A DNA stretch of 64,000 nt from Roseobacter sp. (GCA_002731875.1 PCCY01000037.1:1-64000), one strand, 5' to 3'. Positions 52,449 through 63,693 are shown, counted from the first letter of the stretch. The notes: a model not told the origin generated them from the sequence alone. Translations and numbers: made by a program.

Positions 52449-54644
52449 ATGCCCGACCTCCTGATAGAGCTTTTCTCGGAAGAAATCCCCGCCCGCATGC
52501 AGGCGCGCGCGGCGGATGATCTGAAGAAACTGGTGACGAACGGTCTGGTGGATGCGGGGCTGACCTATGCCTCTGCGGCGGCCTTTTCGACGCCGCGTCG
52601 CCTGACCTTGACAATCGAAGGGATGCTGGACGCCAGCCCGTCGCTGGTCGAGGAACGCAAGGGCCCCAAGGCTGACGCGCCGGAAAAAGCCATCGAAGGC
52701 TTCTTGCGCGGTGCGGGGCTGACTCGCGACCAACTGGAAGAACGCGACACGCCCAAGGGCAAGATCCTGTTCGCCATGATCAAAAAGCCGGGCCGCCCCG
52801 CAGCTGAAATCGTGCCAGAGGTGCTGGAAACCACCATTCGCAATTTCCCATGGCCCAAATCCATGCGGTGGGGCAGTGGCAGCTTGCGGTGGGTGCGCCC
52901 GCTGCATTCGATCCTGTGTATCCTGTCGGCCGAGGATGGCGCGCAGACCGTGCCCTTGACCATCGACGGGATCACCGCAGGCGATACCACGCGCGGGCAC
53001 CGCTTTCTGGCCCCCGATACAATTACCGTCAGCAACTTTGACGATTACGGCACCAAGCTGAAACGCGCCTTTGTCGTGCTCGACCCGGCAGAGCGGCGCG
53101 ATACGATCTGGAACGACGCGACCAATATGGCCTTTGCCAACGGGCTTGAGGTGGTCGAGGATGCGGGCCTGCTGGCCGAGGTCGCAGGGCTGGTGGAATA
53201 TCCCGTTGTGCTGATGGGGCAGATTGGCGATGATTTCCTTGGCCTGCCGCCCGAGGTGCTGCAAACCTCGATGAAAGAGCACCAGAAGTTCTTTTCCGTG
53301 CGCAACCCCAAGACGGGTCGCATCGAACGCTTTGTCACCGTCGCCAACCGCACCACCGCCGACGATGGCGCGACCATTCTGGCGGGCAATGAAAAAGTGC
53401 TCTCTGCGCGTCTGTCGGATGCTAAATTCTTCTGGGAAAACGATCTGCGCATCGCGCAATCGGATGCCGGGATGCAGACCTGGGTGGACCGTCTGTCCAA
53501 CGTGACCTTCCACAACAAGCTGGGCACACAGGCCGAGCTGATCTCGCGTATGGAAGCACTGGCTGGGGAACTCGCCCCGATGGTCGGGGCCGACGCAGAA
53601 GAGGCCCGCGCCGCCGCCCGTTTCGCCAAGGCCGATCTGTCGTCCGAAATGGTCTATGAGTTCCCCGAACTTCAGGGGCTTATGGGCAGCTACTATGCCA
53701 AAGCCGCAGGCAAGTCCGAGGCCATCGCCGCCGCCGCCCAAGACCACTATGCGCCGCTTGGCCCATCCGACGATGTGCCAACCGCGCCCGTGTCCATCGC
53801 CGTGGCGCTGGCAGAGAAAATCGACAAGCTGACCGGCTTCTGGGCGATTGACGAAAAACCGACCGGAAGCAAAGACCCGTTCGCGCTGCGTCGCGCGGCC
53901 TTGGGCGTTATTCGGATTTTGGTTGAGAATGATATTAGGCTCCAACTTAACCCATTAATGAAGTTTGGGGTTAAGGGCTCGGGGCACCGATGGTATAATT
54001 TTGGCGATAATACCTCCGCATCATCGACAGAGGTTGAAGAAGGTATGTTTTTATCGGCAGGAGGTGTCGATGATCTCGCGGGTCACGTACATCAAAACCT
54101 CCTCTCCTTCCTCCACGACCGCCTGAAGGTCTACCTCAAAGACCAAGGCGTCCGTCACGACATCATCGACGCTTGCATCAGTTCTTCCGATGGCGCACCT
54201 GCCGGTGCGACGGACGGCAACGACGACCTGACCCTGCTGGTCAAACGCGCCAAGGCGCTGAGCGAGACGCTGAAAACCGACGACGGGGAAAACCTGATCC
54301 AGGGGTTCAAGCGCGCCAACAATATTCTCAGCCAAGCCGAGGATGCGGATGGGGTGGAATACTCCTTTGGGGCGGATATCAAATTTGCCGAGACGGAAGA
54401 AGAACGCGCGCTGTTTGCCGCCCTTGATACCGCAGAGGCAAAGATCAAACCGGCGATGGAAGCACAGGATTTCGGCACGGCCATGTCCGCGATGGCGTCC
54501 TTGCGCGGGCCGATTGACGCGTTCTTTGATGCGGTGCAGGTGAACGCGGACAATGCGACGGTCCGGCGTAACCGGTTGAACCTGCTCAGCCGTATCCGCA
54601 CGATCTGTAGCTCGGTCGCGGATCTTACGAAAATCGACGGGTAA
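52449..54644 (+). CDS. glyS: Glycyl-tRNA synthetase beta subunit
   Basis: The beta subunit supplies tRNA binding and related functions of bacterial GlyRS. The 731-residue product opens MPDLLIELFSEEIPARMQ, then the conserved FSTPRRLTL, MRWGSGSLRWVRPLHSI and EHQKFFSVRNPKTGRIERFVTVANR blocks, ending near the anticodon-binding helix bundle. The frame is intact. A segment of about 170 bases (53920-54090, around residues 491-547) is richer in A and T, with rare codons (TTA, ATA, AGG). It encodes a sequence, including MKFGVKGSGHRWYNFGDN, unlike the GC-rich surroundings. Confidence 0.95.
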   Translation: MPDLLIELFSEEIPARMQARAADDLKKLVTNGLVDAGLTYASAAAFSTPRRLTLTIEGMLDASPSLVEERKGPKADAPEKAIEGFLRGAGLTRDQLEERDTPKGKILFAMIKKPGRPAAEIVPEVLETTIRNFPWPKSMRWGSGSLRWVRPLHSILCILSAEDGAQTVPLTIDGITAGDTTRGHRFLAPDTITVSNFDDYGTKLKRAFVVLDPAERRDTIWNDATNMAFANGLEVVEDAGLLAEVAGLVEYPVVLMGQIGDDFLGLPPEVLQTSMKEHQKFFSVRNPKTGRIERFVTVANRTTADDGATILAGNEKVLSARLSDAKFFWENDLRIAQSDAGMQTWVDRLSNVTFHNKLGTQAELISRMEALAGELAPMVGADAEEARAAARFAKADLSSEMVYEFPELQGLMGSYYAKAAGKSEAIAAAAQDHYAPLGPSDDVPTAPVSIAVALAEKIDKLTGFWAIDEKPTGSKDPFALRRAALGVIRILVENDIRLQLNPLMKFGVKGSGHRWYNFGDNTSASSTEVEEGMFLSAGGVDDLAGHVHQNLLSFLHDRLKVYLKDQGVRHDIIDACISSSDGAPAGATDGNDDLTLLVKRAKALSETLKTDDGENLIQGFKRANNILSQAEDADGVEYSFGADIKFAETEEERALFAALDTAEAKIKPAMEAQDFGTAMSAMASLRGPIDAFFDAVQVNADNATVRRNRLNLLSRIRTICSSVADLTKIDG

Positions 54645-54664
54645 CGCAGCAGACCCGACACGTG

Positions 54665-54686
54665 GGCAAGGCGATCACGCCTTGCC
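54665..54686. other. Perfect hairpin after glyS
   Basis: GGCAAGGCG and CGCCTTGCC form a 9-base stem around ATCA. There is no T-run. It covers one candidate start (GTG at 54662) of the next gene, which supports using the later start. It may stabilise the glyS transcript 3' end. Confidence 0.5.
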
Positions 54687-54733
54687 ACACCACGGCGAAA
54701 GCCTATGCTGCGCAGGAACCCAAAGGTGCCGCA

Positions 54734-57271
54734 GTGCAGAAATACGCCATGACAACACTTATCACCCAGACTGCGCCAATCGCCAACAACACGCATGGCG
54801 GGCGCGCCAAATGTTTGCAACGTCTGGTACGCCTCGACCTGCCGGTGCCGCGTACCGTCGCGCTGCCTTTTGATACGGTGCTTGATATCGCGCGGGGGCA
54901 GGTCCCTGATATTCGCCAGATTGCCGATGAATTCCCGCATGACGCACTGCTGTGCGTGCGTCCGTCCTCTCAGGACCCCGACTGGGGCGGGCCGGGGGCG
55001 GTCGTGAACATAGGCATGAACGACGCGCGGTACCAATTTTACTGCGCGCAGATGGGCGAAGGGCCTGCATCGACGCTGTACACCCGGTTTGTCCAGTCCT
55101 ACGCCGTGAATATCGCACGGCTTGACCCCGACATGTTTGACGAAGTGGAAGGCGAGGGCCGCGAGGCGTTGGAAGCGTCTTTGCGCGCTTATGAACTCGA
55201 GACCGAGGAAAGCTTTCCGCAAGATCGCGTGACCCAGTTGACTGCCGTGCTGAGTTCCATGGCGCGGGCGTGGGAAGGCACGTCGGCCCGGTTGTTGCGT
55301 CAGGCCAAGGGGGCACCCGCCGACGCGGGGTTAGGCCTGGTGGTGCAACAGATGGTCTTTGGTGTTGGAACCGGGCTTTGTGGGTCGGGCGTGCTGCAAC
55401 TGGTCGACAGCACAACAGGGCTGCCGCAGATTACCGGGCGATATCTTAGCCAGTCGCAAGGTCGCGATGCCTTGCAAAATAACGCCGACGCCATGTTTCT
55501 TACCCGCGACCCACGTGGCCCGTCGTTGGAAGAACATGCCCCCGAGGCGTTCGAGACCTTGACGCAACACGCCGCATTGATGCGTCAACGGCTGCGCGCG
55601 GAAATGCAGCTGGAGTTTGTGATCTCGGACGGCGAGCTGTTTATTCTGGATGGGGTTCGCGTGGCGAGGTCATCGCGGGCGGCGGTCCGTATCGCGGTGG
55701 CGCTGGCCGATGAGGGTATCATCTCGCGCGAGGAAGCGTTGATGCGAGTGCAGCCGCGCACGTTGACAGAACTGCTGCACCGGCAGGTTGACCCACGGGC
55801 CAAGCGCGACGTGATCGGACGGGGTATCGCGGCAAGCCCAGGGGCGGCGACGGGTAAGATCGTGTTCAACGCCAATGACGCGCAGGCCAGCGCGGCCCGC
55901 GGGGAAAAGTGCATACTTGTGCGGCGCGAAACCTCCCCCGAAGATATTCGCGGTATGCATGCCGCCCAAGCGGTCCTGACTGAACGTGGCGGTATCACCA
56001 GTCACGCCGCCGTAATCGGGCGCGGCTTGGGGTTGCCCTGCGTGGTGGGTGCGTCGTCGATGCGCTTCGATCTGGTAAAGGGTCAAATCACTGCCATGGA
56101 TGGCCGGGTTTTCAAGGCTGGCGACGAAATCACCCTTGATGGCACGCAAGGCGAAGTGCTTTGCGGTGCCCCCGATACACTGGAGCCGTTACTGGACGCG
56201 ACGTTTCAGAAATTGATGGATTGGGCCGAACAAACTGCCGATATCGGTATCCGGGCCAATGCCGATACGCCTGCTGATGCGCAGACTGCCCGGAATTTCA
56301 ATGCTCACGGTATCGGCCTTTGCCGCACCGAGCACATGTTTTTTGATCCCAGCCGTCTGACTGTGATGCGCGAGATGATCTTTGCCGACACCAGCGAAGG
56401 GCGGCGCGCGGTCTTGGATCGTCTTTTGCCAATGCAGCGTGACGATTTCATTCAGCTTTTCCGCATCATGCAGGGTCAGCCCGTCTGCATCCGCCTATTT
56501 GATCCGCCACTACACGAATTTTTGCCCACAAGCCGTTCGGGACAGCGTGACCTGGCCGAAGCGCTGGATCTGCCTCTGTCGAATGTGACCCGACGGATCG
56601 AGGCGATGTCGGAATACAACCCTATGCTGGGCCTGCGTGGGGTGCGGCTTGGTGTGACGGTACCCGAGATCTACGAGATGCAAGCGCGCGCGATATTCGA
56701 GGCCACGATCGAGGCAAGCCGGGATGGCGAGCCGGTCGTGCCTGAGATCATGATACCGTTGGTTTCGGCCAAGCGCGAAGTTGAAATGGTCAAAGCCAGC
56801 ATTGACAAAATCGCGACGGCGGTGCGGTCAGAGCGGGGGGCTTCATTTACCTACAGGCTGGGCGTCATGGTGGAAACGCCTCGCGCGGCGCTTCGAGCCG
56901 GCGAAATCGCGCCGTATTGTTCATTCCTCAGTTTCGGGACCAACGACCTGACACAGATGACCTATGGGCTTAGCCGCGACGACGCGGGAAGGTTCATGTC
57001 GACATATGTTCAGCAAGGGGTATTTCCCGAAGATCCGTTCCACATGCTGGATCAGGATGGCGTGGGCGAGCTGCTTCAGCTTGGTGCGGCTCGAGGGCGG
57101 GAAGCCCAACCTGGGGTTACGTTGTCGATTTGCGGAGAGCACGGCGGCAACCCCGAATCGATTGCATTTTGTCGCGCCGCGGGATTCGATTATGTCTCTT
57201 GCTCACCATTTCGTGTGCCAGTGGCACGCCTCGCAGCGGCACAACTGGCAATTACGCACAAGATAGGGTAG
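54734..57271 (+). CDS. Divergent pyruvate phosphate dikinase-like protein
   Basis: PPDK makes phosphoenolpyruvate from pyruvate and ATP, or the reverse. The 845-residue product keeps the swivelling phosphohistidine domain (GGITSHAAVIGRGLGLPCVVG, His424) and the C-terminal PEP/pyruvate barrel with GTNDLTQMTYGLSRDDAG and the catalytic cysteine C800 in SICGEHGG. The N-terminal nucleotide-binding domain is abnormal: THGGRAKCLQRL replaces the usual LGGKGANLAEM. RPSSQDPDWGGPGAVVNIGMN replaces the RSGA-type ATP-site loop. It may have changed nucleotide specificity or lost kinase activity. Start uncertain: GTG 54734 (AAAGG upstream) or ATG 54749; the GTG at 54662 lies in a hairpin. Confidence 0.75.
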   Translation: MQKYAMTTLITQTAPIANNTHGGRAKCLQRLVRLDLPVPRTVALPFDTVLDIARGQVPDIRQIADEFPHDALLCVRPSSQDPDWGGPGAVVNIGMNDARYQFYCAQMGEGPASTLYTRFVQSYAVNIARLDPDMFDEVEGEGREALEASLRAYELETEESFPQDRVTQLTAVLSSMARAWEGTSARLLRQAKGAPADAGLGLVVQQMVFGVGTGLCGSGVLQLVDSTTGLPQITGRYLSQSQGRDALQNNADAMFLTRDPRGPSLEEHAPEAFETLTQHAALMRQRLRAEMQLEFVISDGELFILDGVRVARSSRAAVRIAVALADEGIISREEALMRVQPRTLTELLHRQVDPRAKRDVIGRGIAASPGAATGKIVFNANDAQASAARGEKCILVRRETSPEDIRGMHAAQAVLTERGGITSHAAVIGRGLGLPCVVGASSMRFDLVKGQITAMDGRVFKAGDEITLDGTQGEVLCGAPDTLEPLLDATFQKLMDWAEQTADIGIRANADTPADAQTARNFNAHGIGLCRTEHMFFDPSRLTVMREMIFADTSEGRRAVLDRLLPMQRDDFIQLFRIMQGQPVCIRLFDPPLHEFLPTSRSGQRDLAEALDLPLSNVTRRIEAMSEYNPMLGLRGVRLGVTVPEIYEMQARAIFEATIEASRDGEPVVPEIMIPLVSAKREVEMVKASIDKIATAVRSERGASFTYRLGVMVETPRAALRAGEIAPYCSFLSFGTNDLTQMTYGLSRDDAGRFMSTYVQQGVFPEDPFHMLDQDGVGELLQLGAARGREAQPGVTLSICGEHGGNPESIAFCRAAGFDYVSCSPFRVPVARLAAAQLAITHKIG

Positions 57272-57399
57272 CGTGTTGGGGATATAGGTCTATATATAGT
57301 GCGGCTGCGCGGGTTTCTGCGCAGTTAATTCTCGCAGGGTTTACCCATTGTCGGATATTGGGTACGCGGCCAAGAACGAAACTACTTGCGAGGCGCTCA

Positions 57400-58041
57400 A
57401 TGCGTTCTATCCGAAGACTTTCCACATGTGCCGTCGTCAGCCTGTCGTTGCTGTCCCCCTTATCAGCTTTGGCAAGCCCGGAGCAGGCAAAAACCCTGGC
57501 GGACATCGAAGCGAAAGGTCTTCGATCTGTCGGTTCAGAGCGGCTCGAGACAATGGTATCGGCCTCTACGTCGCCAAGCGAAATCGAATTCACACGAAGC
57601 TGGCTGGCAAAACAGCCGAAGGCATCGGGCGGCGAACAATGGAAGTGTTTATCGGAGGCTTTGTATTTCGAAGCCCGTGGCGAGACCATAAAGGGTCAAT
57701 TTGCCGTCGCCGAAGTCATCTTGAACCGTGTAAAATCTCGGCAGTTTCCCAGTACGCTGTGCAACGTGATCAATCAGGGAACCGGCAAGAAGTACCAGTG
57801 CCAGTTTACATATACCTGCGATGGAAACGCCGAGGTGATCTCGGAGCCCCGCGCCTATGCGCAGGTCGGTAAGGTCGCCCGCGCCGTTCTTGACGGGAAG
57901 GCTCCGTCGTTGACCAAGGGCGCTACCTATTACCACACCAAAGCTGTCAGCCCCCGCTGGTCCCGGGTTTTTACCCGCACCGCGCAGATCGGGGTTCATC
58001 TGTTTTATCGTGACGGTGTTCAAACCGCGTCGAACGACTAG
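57400..58041 (+). CDS. Cell wall hydrolase of the SleB family
   Basis: The 213-residue product has a signal peptide (cleavage after ALASPEQ). Its C-terminal two thirds carry a Hydrolase_2/SleB domain: CLSEALYFEARGETIKGQFAVAEVILNRVKS, TLCNVINQG, QCQFTYTCDGN and ATYYHTKAVSPRWSR. The EARGE glutamate is the expected catalytic acid of this transglycosylase-like fold. It is probably a periplasmic peptidoglycan-lytic enzyme. The start is the ATG at 57400 (MRSIRRLSTCAVV); the longer frame runs back into the preceding gene. Confidence 0.85.
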   Translation: MRSIRRLSTCAVVSLSLLSPLSALASPEQAKTLADIEAKGLRSVGSERLETMVSASTSPSEIEFTRSWLAKQPKASGGEQWKCLSEALYFEARGETIKGQFAVAEVILNRVKSRQFPSTLCNVINQGTGKKYQCQFTYTCDGNAEVISEPRAYAQVGKVARAVLDGKAPSLTKGATYYHTKAVSPRWSRVFTRTAQIGVHLFYRDGVQTASND

Positions 58042-58144
58042 GGCAGCCGTCGTGATTGATGTCTGGCCAGCCGCAACTGGTTTTGATACATCCCGGCGAA
58101 CGATCTAGGATCGCGTTTAGCGGGACAAAACAAAGGCCAGAACG

Positions 58145-59068
58145 ATGACCACTGATACAAGGCTTGCGTTTGCGCACCCTTCCGAACGCGCAGCCGCGAC
58201 CGCCGGTCCCGAGCCGTTGGACCGCATCTCGCTCAGGGATCACATCGTGTCTGTCGAAATCGGTGCGTTTCAGGCTGAACGTGGTGTCACGCAGCGCATC
58301 TGTTTCAATGTCGTCGTCGAGGTGCGGCCGTTGACCGGGCCGGTGGATGACGATGTCGATCGGATCTTGTCGTATGACCGTGTCACCGAAGCGATCGCCT
58401 ATGAGCTGTCGGACGAGCGTCTGAACCTGCTGGAAACCTTGGCGGAAAGGGTCGCCGACCGAATTCTGCTTGAACGACAGGCAATGCGGGTATTTGTGCG
58501 CATCGAAAAACTGGACCGTGGCCCCGGTGCCCTGGGAGTCGAGATCGTGCGCGCGCGTGACGCTGCGCCGGATGCGCGGACTGACGCCGCCGAGGTACCG
58601 CATCCCGAACTGGTATATCTTAGCAACGACGCGATTGCGTCTTCGCATCTAGCGGGCTGGTTGGACCAGCTTCACGCCATGGGTCGCCCGCTTATCCTGT
58701 GTGTCGGTGCGTCTGACACGCCGGCACCGCATGTCGCGCATAAAATGGCACAGCGTCGGATTGACCTTTTGGCAATCGAGCAGAACGCATGGGTGTTGGC
58801 CTCAAAAGATGACCGCTGCGTTGTGGTTGCGACCCGAACTGAACTGAACTGGGCGCTGAAGAACGGACAGACCAGCGTATGGGCTCCTTCCAAGATTGTC
58901 TTGGACAGCGTTGACACACCATCGGTTCAGCCACGCGATGCAGTCGCACTGGCCGCTTGGTTTGCCGCCACCTTTGACGCAACAGAAATGTTGGTCATTG
59001 GTGCGGATTTGCCAGCGCAGGCATCTGTACCGCTGCGTGCGGTGCCCGTTGACCAAGGTGTCCTGTAA
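58145..59068 (+). CDS. folB: Dihydroneopterin aldolase fused to an amino-acid-kinase-like domain
   Basis: FolB cleaves dihydroneopterin to 6-hydroxymethyl-dihydropterin and glycolaldehyde in folate synthesis. The N-terminal ~125 residues are FolB: ISLRDHIVSVEIGAFQAERGVTQRICFNVVVEV, DDVDRILSYDRVTEAI and LNLLETLAERVADRIL with the RVFVRIEKLDR C-terminal strand. A normal FolB is about 120 residues; this one is 307. The extra part (about 150-307) resembles the amino acid kinase superfamily: PLILCVGASDTPAPHVAHKMAQRRIDLLAIEQNAWVLAS, NGQTSVWAPSKIVLD and AVALAAWFAATFDATEMLVIG match the AHxMAxxAMxQ and TSDSIAAWLA-like pattern of AAK proteins. The match is by eye. It is directly followed by folP. Confidence 0.8.
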   Translation: MTTDTRLAFAHPSERAAATAGPEPLDRISLRDHIVSVEIGAFQAERGVTQRICFNVVVEVRPLTGPVDDDVDRILSYDRVTEAIAYELSDERLNLLETLAERVADRILLERQAMRVFVRIEKLDRGPGALGVEIVRARDAAPDARTDAAEVPHPELVYLSNDAIASSHLAGWLDQLHAMGRPLILCVGASDTPAPHVAHKMAQRRIDLLAIEQNAWVLASKDDRCVVVATRTELNWALKNGQTSVWAPSKIVLDSVDTPSVQPRDAVALAAWFAATFDATEMLVIGADLPAQASVPLRAVPVDQGVL

Positions 59069-59071
59069 TCC

Positions 59072-60088
59072 ATGACAACATACTATAGACCCTTGGTCCA
59101 GATCGGTCCGACAAGACCCGATGCTGCGCTGCAACTGGCCGGGGGTTGGGGCTGGTTTACCCACGTCGAGACGGTATCGCGAAGCAAGGCTTCGCGCGTG
59201 GTCGACGCCGCCGAGCTTCCTGCCGATGTTCTGGCGCGGTTGACCACAAAACGTGCCGCCGTAGCCGGTCTTTCGATGGATCGACCCCAGATTATGGGGA
59301 TATTGAACGTCACGCCTGACAGTTTTTCGGATGGAGGCCAACATTCTGAGGTGTCCGAAGCCGTGCTGGCGGGGCAGGCTATGGTCGCTGCGGGGGCGGA
59401 TATTATCGACGTGGGAGGCGAATCGACCCGACCGGGAGCCGATCTGGTCGCCACCGAAAACGAGATCGAACGTGTATCGCCGGTCATCGTGGGACTGCGT
59501 GCCGCGGGGGTGCGCAACGCCATCTCTATTGACACGCGCAAGGCCGCGGTCGCCCAGGCGGCGGTGGCGGCGGGGGCGAGCCTGGTTAACGATGTGTCCG
59601 GATTCACCTTTGACGCCGAGCTCGCACCATTGTGCCAGCGGCAACAGCTCCCGGTTTGTGTCATGCACGCCCAGGGCGAACCGGCTACCATGCACCTAGA
59701 CCCGTTTTACGACCATGTTTTACTGGATGTGTACGATGCGCTTGATCGTCAGATCAGTTTTCTTGTGGAAAGCGGTGTCCGGCGAGAGATGATCGTGGCG
59801 GATCCGGGTATCGGCTTTGGCAAAACACTGGAACATAATCTGGCGTTGCTGGCGAGGATCAGTATATTTCACGCGTTGGGGACGCCCTTGTTGTTGGGGG
59901 TGTCACGCAAGAAATTCATCGGTACCCTCGGGCAGGCCGACACGCCCCAGGACCGCATGGCTGGGTCTATAGCAGTGGCGCTTGCAGGGCTGGCACAGGG
60001 TGTGCAAATTATCCGTGTCCACGACGTTGCCGAGACACGTCAGGCGGTATCGCTGTGGCACGCATCATCTTTTGGGAGTATTTTATGA
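59072..60088 (+). CDS. folP: Dihydropteroate synthase
   Basis: FolP condenses the pterin with para-aminobenzoate and is the sulfonamide target. The 338-residue product has about 70 residues before the usual start. The TIM barrel then carries [30 protein letters not shown], the [11 protein letters not shown] block, and [22 protein letters not shown] is the late pterin/sulfonamide-site motif. The start follows the folB stop by three bases and its stop overlaps the glmM start. Confidence 0.94.
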   Translation: MTTYYRPLVQIGPTRPDAALQLAGGWGWFTHVETVSRSKASRVVDAAELPADVLARLTTKRAAVAGLSMDRPQIMGILNVTPDSFSDGGQHSEVSEAVLAGQAMVAAGADIIDVGGESTRPGADLVATENEIERVSPVIVGLRAAGVRNAISIDTRKAAVAQAAVAAGASLVNDVSGFTFDAELAPLCQRQQLPVCVMHAQGEPATMHLDPFYDHVLLDVYDALDRQISFLVESGVRREMIVADPGIGFGKTLEHNLALLARISIFHALGTPLLLGVSRKKFIGTLGQADTPQDRMAGSIAVALAGLAQGVQIIRVHDVAETRQAVSLWHASSFGSIL

Positions 60089-61431
60089 CGAAGCTTTTTG
60101 GGACTGACGGTATTCGGGGCGAAGCCAACATCTATCCGATGACCGCTGAAAATGCTTTGCGCATCGGTGCAGCGGTCGGACGATATTTCAGTTCCAGCCG
60201 TGCCGGCGCACACCGTGTGGTGATCGGCAAGGATACGCGGCTTTCCGGATATATGTTCGAGAATGCTTTGACTGCCGGGCTGACGTCTTCGGGTATGAAC
60301 GTATTGCTGCTGGGACCGGTGCCTACGCCTGCTGTAGGGCTTTTGACCCGTTCGATGCGGGCGGATCTTGGGGTGATGATTTCAGCCAGTCACAATCCTG
60401 CCAAGGATAATGGCATCAAGTTCTTTGGTCCTGATGGTTTCAAACTCAGTGACGAGGTTGAAGCGGAAATCGAGGCATTGATCGCCGAGGGCGTCGCGTT
60501 GAACCCTGCGGACAAGATTGGCCGTGCCAAGCGGATTGACGACGGGCGGTTTCGCTATGTTGAGCGGGTGAAGTCTTCATTTCCCCGGCAGATGAGCCTG
60601 GCCGGTCTAAAAGTAGTGATTGATTGCGCCAACGGTGCTGCACACCGCGTTGCACCTGAAACCCTTTGGGAACTTGGGGCGGATGTAGTTGAGATCGGGG
60701 TCAAGCCAAACGGATCCAATATCAATGACGATTGCGGATCGACCCACCCTGAACAAGCTGCCGCCGCCGTGCTGAGCCACGGTGCCGATGTCGGGATCTG
60801 TCTGGATGGGGACGCGGACCGGGTTATTCTGATCGACGAGTCCGGCAAGGTCGGCGACGGCGATCAATTCATGGCGCTGATGGCGTCACGATGGGCCGCC
60901 GAGGAGCGCCTGGCCAATAATGCATTGGTCGCGACGGTGATGAGCAACCTTGGACTGGAGCGTTTTTTGCAAGGCCAGGGGGTACGGCTGGAACGTACCG
61001 CCGTGGGCGACCGCTATGTGGTGCAACGCATGCGCGAAGGTGGGTTCAACCTTGGCGGCGAGCAATCCGGCCATATCGTGATGATGGACCATGCAACCAC
61101 CGGCGATGGTCTTATGGCGGGACTGCAATTCCTTGCTGAAATGATCCGGTCGGGCAAGAAATCCTCGGAATTGCTGCAAAACTTTGAGATGGTGCCGCAA
61201 CTTCTTGAAAACGTTAGATTTGCCGCGGGACAGACTCCATTGGAAGACGCCCAGGTTCTGGCCGCCATCGCCCAGGCCGAAGCCGACCTGGCGGGAAAGG
61301 GGCGGTTGTTGATACGCAAGTCGGGCACAGAGCCGTTGGTGCGGGTTATGGCCGAGCATGAAGATGCCGTCTTGATGTCACGCGCGGTAGGCTCTGTAGT
61401 GGAGGCGGTAACTGCCGCTGTGCGCGTCTGA
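60085..61431 (+). CDS. glmM: Phosphoglucosamine mutase
   Basis: GlmM converts glucosamine-6-P to glucosamine-1-P for UDP-GlcNAc synthesis. The 448-residue product opens [15 protein letters not shown] and has the active-site phosphoserine loop [19 protein letters not shown] (ISASHNP), the metal-binding [12 protein letters not shown] loop, GEQSGHIVM, and the phosphate-binding [12 protein letters not shown]. It forms an operon with folB and folP (overlapping starts); GGGAG precedes the ATG. Confidence 0.97.
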   Translation: MTKLFGTDGIRGEANIYPMTAENALRIGAAVGRYFSSSRAGAHRVVIGKDTRLSGYMFENALTAGLTSSGMNVLLLGPVPTPAVGLLTRSMRADLGVMISASHNPAKDNGIKFFGPDGFKLSDEVEAEIEALIAEGVALNPADKIGRAKRIDDGRFRYVERVKSSFPRQMSLAGLKVVIDCANGAAHRVAPETLWELGADVVEIGVKPNGSNINDDCGSTHPEQAAAAVLSHGADVGICLDGDADRVILIDESGKVGDGDQFMALMASRWAAEERLANNALVATVMSNLGLERFLQGQGVRLERTAVGDRYVVQRMREGGFNLGGEQSGHIVMMDHATTGDGLMAGLQFLAEMIRSGKKSSELLQNFEMVPQLLENVRFAAGQTPLEDAQVLAAIAQAEADLAGKGRLLIRKSGTEPLVRVMAEHEDAVLMSRAVGSVVEAVTAAVRV

Positions 61432-61511
61432 TCGCGCGCGGCTTCGGTCAGGTGGGTACTGTGACGGCTGGGGTCGGCATGCCTTCGGCGAGGATTTCAA
61501 ACCATTTGGAA

Positions 61512-62429
61512 TTAGCGGGCACCGCGACCAAACAGCGTTGCGATCACGCGATACTGGCTTAGCGCCACACCGCCGAGGATGAGCACGAGCGACCAAGCCA
61601 ATGATGGCGGTAAAGGTTCGTTCAGGATAAGTGAACCGAGAAGCACTGCCCAGACCGGTACCTGGTAGTTTACGAGCGACATGAATACCGGGCCGGCGCT
61701 TCGGACGACGATGACGCGCAACATATTGGCGGCAGCGGTGGGAACCAAACCGAGAAAGCCGAGCGCGACAATGATCTTGGACGAGGGTAGCGGGGGCGGC
61801 CCTTCGACCGCGAAGGCCACCGGGAAGCTTATGCAGGTGGCGACGAGCAGCAAGACTGTTGCCAAACCGATCGGGTCGATCGCCGGAAGGCGGCGCATGA
61901 CGATGGAGCTGAGAGCGTAACATAGCGCGGCCCCCAGGGTGGCGAGCCTTCCCAGGGTTTCGAGTTTGTTGCCTGTGGTGTCAAATGCCTGCGGGCCGAT
62001 CAGGATGACCACGCCTGCGAAGCCCAGTGCGAAGCCAATGGATTTGGGCAGTGTCATGCGTTCGCCTGCCACGAAGAAATGTGCAAGTGGCAGGATGATC
62101 AGACCGGTTGCAGCCATCGATACACCGGCGAAACCCGAGGTGACGTATTGCTGGCCCCACGCCAGCAGGGTGAAGGGCACCGCCGAGCTGGTCATGCCGA
62201 TGAAAATGAGTGCAACAAAATCAGACGGTTTCGGGGCGGTGAGGAAAAGGCGGAATCCTTGAACCCGCCAGACCGTGATCATCAACGCTGCGGCAAGACC
62301 GACCCGAAGTGCCGCGATCCAGAACGGCGGCATTTGTGTCAATGCGATTTCCGTCACCAAGAAGGTGCCGCCCCAAATGAAAGCCAGCAGAGCGATGATC
62401 AGCCAACTGAGCGGGGTGATGTTCGGCAT
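61512..62429 (-). CDS. EamA/DMT-superfamily transporter
   Basis: A 305-residue membrane protein with about ten hydrophobic segments in two EamA repeats. The N-terminal LLAFIWGGTFLVTEIAL, the FALGFAGVVILIGPQAF end of repeat one, and the LVNYQVPVWAVLLGSLILNEPLP block of repeat two are typical. It is a different gene from the one at 40777. It lies between glmM (convergent) and ilvC. Substrate unknown. Confidence 0.85.
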   Translation of the reverse strand: MPNITPLSWLIIALLAFIWGGTFLVTEIALTQMPPFWIAALRVGLAAALMITVWRVQGFRLFLTAPKPSDFVALIFIGMTSSAVPFTLLAWGQQYVTSGFAGVSMAATGLIILPLAHFFVAGERMTLPKSIGFALGFAGVVILIGPQAFDTTGNKLETLGRLATLGAALCYALSSIVMRRLPAIDPIGLATVLLLVATCISFPVAFAVEGPPPLPSSKIIVALGFLGLVPTAAANMLRVIVVRSAGPVFMSLVNYQVPVWAVLLGSLILNEPLPPSLAWSLVLILGGVALSQYRVIATLFGRGAR

Positions 62430-62496
62430 GGTTCCGATTCAGTGGGCTTTGCTTCGCGCCGATGAAACGGCCCTGGCTGCGGTGCAGAAGTGAAAA

Positions 62497-62517
62497 GGCC
62501 CGGCGCGAAGCCGGGCC
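62497..62517 (-). terminator. Terminator downstream of ilvC
   Basis: An 8-base stem (GGCCCGGC with GCCGGGCC) and a five-base loop. On the minus strand it is followed by TTTTC, about 20 bases after the ilvC stop. Confidence 0.75.
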
Positions 62518-62536
62518 CTTTGCGGGTCAGGAGTGA

Positions 62537-63693
<1,157 letters not shown>

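Noticed and set aside
53920..54090. Frameshift in glyS
   Set aside because: The AT-rich patch stays in frame and the downstream GlyS helices are intact, so this is composition, not a frameshift.
54155..55222. Minus-strand ORF (355 codons) across the glyS 3' end and the PPDK-like gene
   Set aside because: It spans two convincing plus-strand genes and has no recognisable domain.
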